A stretch of 64,000 bases of DNA, taken from assembly GCA_041741535.1 (NCBI GenBank), contig JBGSJV010000146.1, positions 1-64,000 of the forward strand, read 5' to 3'. Positions within the stretch are counted from its first letter, which is position 1. Each line of letters begins with the position of its first letter. Below, piece after piece: positions 57,889-64,000 of this stretch. This DNA comes from M30B19 sp041741535. GTDB taxonomy: Bacteria; Planctomycetota; Planctomycetia; Pirellulales; Pirellulaceae. Made by a program: the position numbers and the translations under genes. A model generated the notes under the pieces. It did not search any database, was not told the origin of the DNA, and saw nothing but the letters and a program-made list of their open reading frames with translations.

Positions 57889-59370
57889 ATGCCCTGCCCC
57901 ACCTCATCAATCCCAAGTCGTCGCCGGTTCTTAAGTGAGTTGAGTTCTGGCTTGAGCCAGGTGGCGCTGTTGAGTCTCTTGACCCAGGAGGGGTTGCTGG
58001 GTTCGACGCCAGCAGCCAGCAACCAAGACGATCCGCAGATCGATCCTCGGCAACCGTTTGCACCTCGTCCAGCCCACCATCGGGCAGCCGCCAAAAATGT
58101 GCTGGTGATTTTTTGTTCTGGAGCTTGCAGCCAGATCGACACGTTCGACTACAAGCCCGAGCTGATTCGGCGGCACGACCAACCGATGCCAGGTTCGGAC
58201 AAGTTGATTACGTTCCAAGGCGAGCAAGGCAATTTGATTCGTAGCCCGTGGGAGTTTCGGCCACGTGGCGAATGCGGCAAGATGATATCCGACTTGGTAC
58301 CGCGCATCGGAGCCATGGCCGACGACCTCTGTTTTCTGCATTCGCTCACAACCAAGACGAACACGCATGGTCCGGGCGAAAACGTGATGTCGACGGGGTT
58401 TACGTTCGATGGCTTCCCCAGTATCGGCGCGTGGACGACTTGGGCGTTGGGCAGTGAGAACAGCGAACTGCCCGCGTATGTCGCGATCCCCGATCCGCGC
58501 GGGACACCTCAATCCAGCGTCAACAATTGGGGGCCTGGATTTTTGCCTGCCGCGTTTCAAGGGACGGCCTTTAATGCGGCTCAGCCGATTCGCAATTTGG
58601 AACGCCCCGCGCATCTATCGCCCGACGATGACCGACGGGCGCGCGAGATGCTCGATCGCATGAACCGCCGCCACATGAATCGATACGCTGGGGACAGCGA
58701 ACTCGCGGCGCGGATTGCCAGTTATGAACTCGCGGCTCGGATGCAAGTCAGTGTGCCGGAACTGAGCAACTTGGAAAGTGAACCCGAGCATGTTCTAACC
58801 ACATATGGCGCGAATGATGCCGAAGATCCGCTCAAAGCCGCCTTCGCACGGAATTGTATTTTGGCTAGACGCTTGATCGAAAAAGGCGTGCGGTTTGTGC
58901 AGTTGTTCAACGGAGCGTATCAGACCGGCGGTGAAGGGGTTAGCAATTGGGACGGGCACAAGGACTTGGAGCGCCAGTACCAACAGCACGGCCGCGTCCT
59001 GGATCAACCCGTCGGAGCGTTGTTGGCCGATTTGAAACAACGTGGCTTGTTGGAAGAAACACTGGTTGTGTGGTGTACGGAATTTGGGCGGATGCCGACG
59101 TTTCAAAAAGGCGCCAGTGGCCGCGACCACAACCCGGCGGGCTTTACCTGTTGGATGGCCGGAGCCGGTGTCAAAGCTCCCTTCAGTTACGGAGCCACGG
59201 ACGAGTTCAGTTACCGAGCAATAGAAAACGTGGCAACCGTTCATGACTTCCACGCCACGATCCTCCATCTGTTGGGTTTGGACCACGAACGTCTGACCTT
59301 CTATCACAACGGCATCGAACGCCGCCTCACCGACGTCCACGGTCACGTTCTGTCGGATGTGCTGCGATAA
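57889..59370 (+). CDS. DUF1501 family protein, Tat-exported
   Basis: 493 residues. N-terminal SRRRFLSELSSGLSQVALLS is a twin-arginine signal. NVLVIFCSGACSQIDTFDYK, LVPRIGAMADDLCFLHSLTT, HGPGENVMSTGF and VVWCTEFGRMPTFQKGASGR with DHNP are the DUF1501 landmarks, a family related to sulfatases/alkaline phosphatases. These genes normally stand next to a PSCyt/DUF1553 gene; here none is adjacent, the nearest being 24 kb away. Substrate unknown. Confidence 0.92.
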   Translation: MPCPTSSIPSRRRFLSELSSGLSQVALLSLLTQEGLLGSTPAASNQDDPQIDPRQPFAPRPAHHRAAAKNVLVIFCSGACSQIDTFDYKPELIRRHDQPMPGSDKLITFQGEQGNLIRSPWEFRPRGECGKMISDLVPRIGAMADDLCFLHSLTTKTNTHGPGENVMSTGFTFDGFPSIGAWTTWALGSENSELPAYVAIPDPRGTPQSSVNNWGPGFLPAAFQGTAFNAAQPIRNLERPAHLSPDDDRRAREMLDRMNRRHMNRYAGDSELAARIASYELAARMQVSVPELSNLESEPEHVLTTYGANDAEDPLKAAFARNCILARRLIEKGVRFVQLFNGAYQTGGEGVSNWDGHKDLERQYQQHGRVLDQPVGALLADLKQRGLLEETLVVWCTEFGRMPTFQKGASGRDHNPAGFTCWMAGAGVKAPFSYGATDEFSYRAIENVATVHDFHATILHLLGLDHERLTFYHNGIERRLTDVHGHVLSDVLR

Positions 59371-59752
59371 TTCGCGGAGCGACGATCACGTTTAGCTGCG
59401 GGTATCAACTCGTTCGCTGTCGCCCGCTCCGGGGCTAACCAAAACGTACCAACACACCATCCGACGGTTGCACACCATCCGACGGTTAACACCGTCGGCT
59501 ACACGCTACCACGGCTACGCCGTTCAAGAACCGCAGGTTCGGAAAGTCGCGGAGTGACGATAGCATGTAGCTGCGGGTGTTAACCCGCAGTTAAACGCCG
59601 CAACCCCAAGGAAAGTCGCGACGCGACGACAGGGGTTGCCCGCGCTGACCTCCCCCAACCGCACCGCCACGATCTGTATAATCCATCGCCCGATGATTGT
59701 GGGCTGGCAATACCAATATCTCTTCGTGCATTACAAAACGGAGGCAAAAACA
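59371..59752. repeat. Left palindromic repeat cluster flanking the Y1 transposase (main copy 59420-59590)
   Basis: Contains the hairpins CCGACGGTTAACACCGTCGG (59479-59498) and CTGCGGGTGTTAACCCGCAG (59571-59590), joined by GGCTACGCCGTTCAAGAACC and GCAGGTTCGGAAAGTCGCGG. The same arrangement recurs at 60251-60402 on the other side of the transposase. A partial extra copy lies at 59372-59405. The rest of the gap (about 59640-59752) shows nothing else. Confidence 0.82.
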
Positions 59753-60217
59753 ATGGGCTCATTCCATCAGCTGACGTATCACATTGTGTTTGGTACCAAA
59801 TATCGCAAGCCTTGGATCGCGGGTGAAGCGTAACCACGGCTCTACGAATATATCGGGGGAATTGTTCGAGGCATCAAAGGACACCTGATCGAAATCGGTG
59901 GTGTTGAGGATCACGTTCATATTTTGGCAAATTGCTCACCCACAATCGCGTTGTCGGATGCCATCCGCAGCGTGAAAGCCAACTCTTCGAAGTGGATTCA
60001 CGACGAGAAATTGTTCTCCGAGACATTTGCCTGGCAAACCGGTTATGGGGCCTTCACCGTGAGCTATTCTCAAGTCCCGACGGTACAAAAATACATTCAG
60101 AATCAAGAGGCCCATCACCGTGGGATTAGTTTTGCAGACGAGTATATGAAGCTGCTGACGCGACATGGAATTACGTTCAAACGCGAATTTCTGTTTGAGG
60201 ACGAATTTCATGGGTAA
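59753..60217 (+). pseudogene. IS200-like / REP-associated Y1 transposase, interrupted by an in-frame stop
   Basis: One frame of 154 codons holds the whole protein except for a TAA at 59831-59833 (codon 27), which follows SFHQLTYHIVFGTKYRKPW and precedes LYEYIGGIVRGIKGHLIEIG. The HUH motif (VEDHVHILANC) and the catalytic tyrosine region (TVQKYIQNQEAHH) are intact. A CAA to TAA change would explain the stop. There is no TnpB partner. The flanking palindromic repeats suggest a RAYT-like arrangement, in which a solitary Y1 transposase mobilises REP hairpins. Probably no longer active unless the stop is read through. Confidence 0.85.
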
Positions 60218-60250
60218 TTGGTTTGCGAAACTCAAATGCGAACGTATCTT

Positions 60251-60402
60251 TCGCCCCTCCGGGGCTATCCGAAAATGGGTTGACACCCGATCCGACGGTT
60301 GACACCGTCGGCTACACGCTGCCACGGCTACGCCGTTCAAGAACCGCAGGTTCGGAAAGTCGCGGAGCGACGATAGCGTGAAGCTGCGGGGTCAACCCGC
60401 AG
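60251..60402. repeat. Right palindromic repeat copy flanking the Y1 transposase
   Basis: Same order as the left copy: GCCCCTCCGGGGCTA, CCGACGGTTGACACCGTCGG (60292-60311), GGCTACGCCGTTCAAGAACC, then CTGCGGGGTCAACCCGCAG (60384-60402). Both hairpins keep their stems through matching changes in the loop. Confidence 0.82.
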
Positions 60403-60559
60403 ACGACAGGGATTGGGACGATGATGCTTCTAACGATCGGGGATTCGTGATAAACTGGGGACTTGTCCGGTGAGCTCTTCCTGGAAGGCACCGGTTTGAA
60501 TGGGACCGTTCGCAGTGGACGGTCCGCGAGCGGCATGCGTTTTTTTGGAACAAGATGGT

Positions 60560-61816
60560 ATGCGAAGAACTCAAAAGTTCGCGTCTGGGTTGGTTGGAGT
60601 TTGTTGGGGCTTGAGTTTGGCCGCTGTCTCGTGCGGTGCCAACGAGCCCGTGTCGATGTTCGCGGACGATGTGGATCATACCAAAGCCGCCGCTTGCGGG
60701 AACCCGAAACTGGAAACGCAGAAGTTGTCCGTGGACATCGAAATGGCGTTTCCCAATCTTGAGATCGGTCGCCCGATCTTGATTCATCATGCGGGCGACG
60801 GTTCAGGTCGTTTGTTCATCGCTTCCCAGTACGGCGTGCTCTACTCGATTGACCCCAATGATCGCGACGTTTCGGAGCCCAAAGTGGTCTTTGATTTTTC
60901 CGAAGCCGTCACGTACAAGGATCGTGAGAACGAAGAAGGCTTGTTGGGCATGGCCTTTCATCCACAGTTCAAAACCAACGGCAAGTTCTACCTCTTTTTC
61001 ACCAGCAGCGAAAAGGCGCGACTTTCCGCCATCAGCCAATTCACCGTCAAGGACAACCAAGTCGATCGTGCGTCGGAAGTTCGCATCTTGGAAGTGCCCC
61101 AACCAGCCTGGAATCACAACGGTGGCACGATCGAGTTTGGTCCGGACGGCTACCTCTATATCGCACTCGGCGATGGGGGTGGAGCCAACGACATGTTCAA
61201 GAACGGACAGAACTTGGGCACGTTGATGGGTTCGATCCTAAGAATTGATGTGGACAAACCAACGGACAAAGCCAAATACTCGATCCCGGCCGACAATCCG
61301 TTTGTGAACACACCCGGTGCCAGACCCGAAATCTGGGCGTACGGCCTGCGCAATGTGTGGCGGATGTCGTTTGACCCAGTGACCAAGCATTTGTGGGCAG
61401 CAGATGTGGGACAAGACCTGTGGGAAGAAGTTGACCTGATCGAACGAGGCGGAAATTATGGCTGGAGCAAGCGCGAAGGCATGCACCCGTTTGGGCCGCA
61501 AGGTGCCGAGCCGTCAGCCGATTTCGTCGAACCGATTTGGGAATACCATCACGATTTGGGCAAGTCGATTACGGGTGGTTTGGTCTACCGCGGTTCGGCG
61601 ATCCCGGAACTGCAAGGCGTGTACCTGTTTGCCGACTACGTGAGCGGCAAAATGTGGGGTTTCCGTTACGATGACGCCAAAAAGCAGGTCGTGGCCCACT
61701 ACGAATTTCCGCTGGAAGGAAACGTTCCGGTAATCACCTTTGGCACCGACCAACAGGGCGAGGTCTATTTCAGTGATCCGGCCGGACGCATCTTTAAATT
61801 TGTGCCTCAAAAGTAG
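60560..61816 (+). CDS. PQQ-dependent sugar (glucose/sorbosone) dehydrogenase-like protein
   Basis: 418 residues from the ATG at 60560, after which a signal peptide begins (GLVGVCWGLSLAAVSCG; the Cys may be a lipobox). The six-bladed propeller of the GSDH family is clear: FPNLEIGRPILIHHAGDGSG, EEGLLGMAFHPQFKTNGKFY, NHNGGTIEFGPDGYLYIALG, EIWAYGLRNVWRMSFDPVTK, LWAADVGQDLWEEVDLIERG and NYGWSKREG. Such proteins oxidise aldoses with PQQ in the periplasm, though many planctomycete members are untested. It stands alone downstream of the broken transposase. Confidence 0.88.
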   Translation: MRRTQKFASGLVGVCWGLSLAAVSCGANEPVSMFADDVDHTKAAACGNPKLETQKLSVDIEMAFPNLEIGRPILIHHAGDGSGRLFIASQYGVLYSIDPNDRDVSEPKVVFDFSEAVTYKDRENEEGLLGMAFHPQFKTNGKFYLFFTSSEKARLSAISQFTVKDNQVDRASEVRILEVPQPAWNHNGGTIEFGPDGYLYIALGDGGGANDMFKNGQNLGTLMGSILRIDVDKPTDKAKYSIPADNPFVNTPGARPEIWAYGLRNVWRMSFDPVTKHLWAADVGQDLWEEVDLIERGGNYGWSKREGMHPFGPQGAEPSADFVEPIWEYHHDLGKSITGGLVYRGSAIPELQGVYLFADYVSGKMWGFRYDDAKKQVVAHYEFPLEGNVPVITFGTDQQGEVYFSDPAGRIFKFVPQK

Positions 61817-61971
61817 GGCACACTGAATTCGGCCGAATTTTTTCGCTAGCGGGTGCAAGATATCGCTGGCGTGGATGAGTTGAATATCAGCAGACTGACG
61901 GCTGGAAGTTTCGGGGATTTGCCTCGAAGGTGGTTCGGTCTGGTTTTTATCAAACCAATGGGAGTTGATTC

Positions 61972-62979
61972 ATGAAGCGAGATTGGATGTGCGGTTTGGC
62001 CGCCAAGAGCCTACTTGGCGCTTTGAGCTTGATGCCTGCTACGATGGTCGTTGCCCAGGAAGAAGTCGTTGAAACTACCGAACAACGGTCCGCAACGATT
62101 GTGCTAAGTGCTGACCAAGAAGGTGGCCAAGAAGGTGCCCCGAAAGAAGGCATCGTGGTGATGTCCGCAGAATCGGTAGACGGCGGCGTGCCGATGGTCA
62201 GTGGCTTTTCGTTCAATTCGGCGGATGGCAATGTATTTGCGATTGGCGGTAATGACACGAGTGCTTTCTTGACGGGTCCTGACGGGCCGGGGATGTTCCG
62301 CTTGGGTGCCGATCTCCCCATGATGGGGGCCGCGAACAATTGGGGAAGTCTGCTGAACCTGCCGGAAGTCCGCAAAGAACTGGACATCATGGATGCCCAA
62401 ATGGAGCAGATCACCAACGCTCGAAATGACATGAACAAGCAGATCAAAGAAACCGTCTCGAAGATGATGGAAGGCGGCTTTGACCCGAGCAAGGCCAAAG
62501 AGATGTCCGAAATTATCAAGAAGCAACAGTCCGCCATCGAAGAAAAAATCAGCGAACAACTGTTGCCGGCACAAGTTCAACGCTTGAAGGAAGTCGCCCT
62601 GCGGATGCAAATGAGACAGGTTGGCACGCTCGGCATGCTGAACCGTACAGACATCAAAGAGGCGTTGGGACTGACGGACGACCAGTTGAAGGCTTTGGAG
62701 AAGAAAGCCGAAGAACTGGACAAGGAAATGAAGAAGCGTCTGGAAGATCTGAAGAAGAAGGCTCAAGCCGATTTGTTGGGCGAGCTAAATCCTGACCAAC
62801 GCAAAAAACTGGAAGAGATGATGGGCAAAGAGTTTGACTACCAAGCTCCGGAACGTCCACGTGTGATTCGTCGATCCAGTTCGTCGCCCGCACCTCCGGC
62901 ACCACCAGCCGCACCTCGCGAACCAAATTCCGCTGCGGGGTCTTCAAACCGGTTTGAATTCCGCACCGGCGGCCGATAA
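61972..62979 (+). CDS. Secreted coiled-coil protein of unknown function
   Basis: 335 residues with a signal peptide (LLGALSLMPATMVVAQ). Residues 30-125 are polar and Gly-rich. From about 128 to 285 there are long helices with heptads (RKELDIMDAQMEQITNARND, QSAIEEKISEQLLPAQVQRL, DDQLKALEKKAEELDKEMKK). LLPAQVQRLKEVALRMQM and GELNPDQRKKLEEMMG recall the LTxxQ helices of Spy/CpxP-like chaperones, but I cannot confirm this. The tail is Pro/Ala-rich. A very strong terminator lies just downstream. Confidence 0.7.
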   Translation: MKRDWMCGLAAKSLLGALSLMPATMVVAQEEVVETTEQRSATIVLSADQEGGQEGAPKEGIVVMSAESVDGGVPMVSGFSFNSADGNVFAIGGNDTSAFLTGPDGPGMFRLGADLPMMGAANNWGSLLNLPEVRKELDIMDAQMEQITNARNDMNKQIKETVSKMMEGGFDPSKAKEMSEIIKKQQSAIEEKISEQLLPAQVQRLKEVALRMQMRQVGTLGMLNRTDIKEALGLTDDQLKALEKKAEELDKEMKKRLEDLKKKAQADLLGELNPDQRKKLEEMMGKEFDYQAPERPRVIRRSSSSPAPPAPPAAPREPNSAAGSSNRFEFRTGGR

Positions 62980-63007
62980 TTGGCATTTTGTAGGTGATCT
63001 CATGATG

Positions 63008-63042
63008 AAGCGTGCCAAGAAGTTACTTGGCACGCTTTTTTT
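63008..63042 (+). terminator. Strong Rho-independent terminator
   Basis: A perfect 12-bp stem AAGCGTGCCAAG / CTTGGCACGCTT with a 6-base loop is followed by a T run. It ends the 61972-62979 gene. Confidence 0.93.
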
Positions 63043-63149
63043 GTTCCATCATGCTCGTGGCCGGTGCCATTGCAGATGAAAACCAGTGCCCACAACTCCG
63101 GGCGAATCGTTCGATATCCGTTCACAATCCATCCGGGCCCAAACAACGC

Positions 63150-64000
63150 TTAACTCAACGTCAAAGGCCCTGACTCACAATAACGTGCCGAGCCGAAAGT
63201 CTGTAGCTCCTTGTCGCCCATGGCTTGCGCTAACGCCAACCATAACCGATTGTGCGGCACACCACCCAGATCCAAGGCGCGATTGGTCTTGAACCCAGCC
63301 CCACCGCCAATCAAGAGGAACGGAATGTCGGACAAGGTATGAGAATTGCCTTTTCCTAGTTCATTGACCCAAACGATTTGCGTATGGTCCAACATCGAGC
63401 CGTTGCCATCCGGTTCCGGCGTCGCGGCCAATCGGCCGGCCAAATAGGCCAGTTCGCCGGCAAACCACGAATTGATCCGCTTTAACTTTTCGTAGGCCGC
63501 TTCGTTATTGTCCGGTTCGTGCGACAACGAATGGTGGCCTTCTTCGACGCCCAGCCAACGCATGCGAGCTTCGCCGACACTGCGCATGTACTGCAGCGAC
63601 GCCACCCGAGCCATGTCGTTGGCCAACGCATTGACCAGCAAGTCAATCTGCATGCGACTGATTAACGGGGCGTTGTCGTTGACCAATTCGATGGTTGGAT
63701 CAATCTCTGGCTCCGGGTGCACGAGTTCCGACTGGGCATGGGCCGCGGCGATATCCAACTCCAGTTGTCGCACCGATTGCAGGTGTTCGTCCAAGAGGCG
63801 GCGATCTTCTTGGCTGATCAATCGCTCGGCACGGCGCAAGTCGTCGCGAACCAAGTCCAGGACACTGCCGACCAATTGTCGCTGTTGGGCGCCGCCATAC
63901 AGTTTATTGAACATCAACTTGGGATCGTCCACGGGAGCAACAGGACGATTGGCTCCTGCATAACACATACGTGTCCATGGATCGGCGCGATTCGGAACCG
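63150..64000 (-). CDS. DUF1552 family protein, N-terminal part outside the window
   Basis: At least 283 residues, open to the right edge, so the start lies beyond 64000; the ATG at 63968 is internal. The family order is visible: DPKLMFNKLYGG, SVLDLVRDDLRRAERLISQE, DRRLLDEHLQSVRQLELDI, MQIDLLVNALANDMARVASL, VEEGHHSLSHEPDN and VNELGKGNSHTLSDIPFLLI. DUF1552 genes in planctomycetes usually pair with a PSD1-type cytochrome gene, presumably located just upstream outside this window. Probably periplasmic; function unproven. Confidence 0.88.
   Translation of the reverse strand, partial: VPNRADPWTRMCYAGANRPVAPVDDPKLMFNKLYGGAQQRQLVGSVLDLVRDDLRRAERLISQEDRRLLDEHLQSVRQLELDIAAAHAQSELVHPEPEIDPTIELVNDNAPLISRMQIDLLVNALANDMARVASLQYMRSVGEARMRWLGVEEGHHSLSHEPDNNEAAYEKLKRINSWFAGELAYLAGRLAATPEPDGNGSMLDHTQIVWVNELGKGNSHTLSDIPFLLIGGGAGFKTNRALDLGGVPHNRLWLALAQAMGDKELQTFGSARYCESGPLTLS

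Noticed and set aside
57575..57934. 119-codon frame across the heptamer tract
   Set aside because: The tract is open in several frames because of its composition; no start site or protein features are present.

Overview
The window looks like a chromosomal segment from a planctomycete, most likely of the Pirellulaceae / Rhodopirellula type. This rests on co-occurring lineage-typical families: a PSCyt1/DUF1549/DUF1553 cytochrome protein, DUF1501 and DUF1552 proteins, a PVC-type haem-binding CxxCH protein, a TIGR03009-like secreted protein, a TIGR04137-type small basic protein, duplicated FHA-like domains, and many secreted proteins of unknown role. No phage, plasmid, CRISPR array, rRNA or tRNA was recognised. 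All assignments come from reading translated sequence and motifs; no database search was run.

Layout. 1-5.3 kb: two carboxypeptidase-regulatory-like (Cna_B/CarbopepD_reg) secreted proteins, one cut by the window edge and one apparently frameshifted, flank a kynureninase. A block of foldback repeats follows. 5.3-12.3 kb: one very large gene for an envelope protein built from about 29 secretin N1/NolW-like repeats with no secretin barrel. 12.3-27.3 kb: small basic protein, zinc-ribbon membrane protein, SMC, a FlgI-like/HEAT lipoprotein, a GT9 glycosyltransferase, a TIGR03009-like protein, an FHA-like protein and FtsK. Two chromosome organisation/segregation genes (smc, ftsK) lie 5.4 kb apart. 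27.3-30.7 kb: accessory island with a 165-bp MITE-like element, two inverted Rpn/Transposase_31 paralogues and another foldback repeat.

30.7-50.1 kb: PSCyt/DUF1553 protein, CstA, FG-GAP protein, FabH-like KAS III with YqgE/AlgH, an SHD1/beta-propeller protein divergent from an outer-membrane barrel, a TPR membrane protein, ClpC, and a large haem-binding dehydrogenase-like protein. 50.2-57.6 kb: a short UvrC/Cho-like nuclease, then a probable co-directional run of HemG-like flavodoxin, a two-domain APH/P-loop kinase with an in-frame repeat insertion, a nucleotidyltransferase with a tiny overlapping partner, and an alkaline-phosphatase/EEP-nuclease fusion. 57.6-64 kb: a 23-copy heptamer tract, a DUF1501 protein, a broken IS200-like (Y1) transposase between two copies of a palindromic repeat, a sorbosone/glucose dehydrogenase-like protein, a secreted coiled-coil protein with a strong terminator, and a DUF1552 gene leaving the window.

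Most interesting points: the giant N1-repeat protein with a recent four-repeat internal duplication; the FlgI-like domain fused to HEAT repeats next to smc; the MITE with 20-bp inverted ends and a 9-bp target duplication; the repeat-flanked Y1 transposase; a dispersed repeat captured in frame inside a kinase gene; the inverted Rpn pair; and the phosphatase-nuclease fusion. No complete new multi-gene system is evident. The giant N1-repeat protein and the FlgI-HEAT protein are the best candidates for undescribed function.
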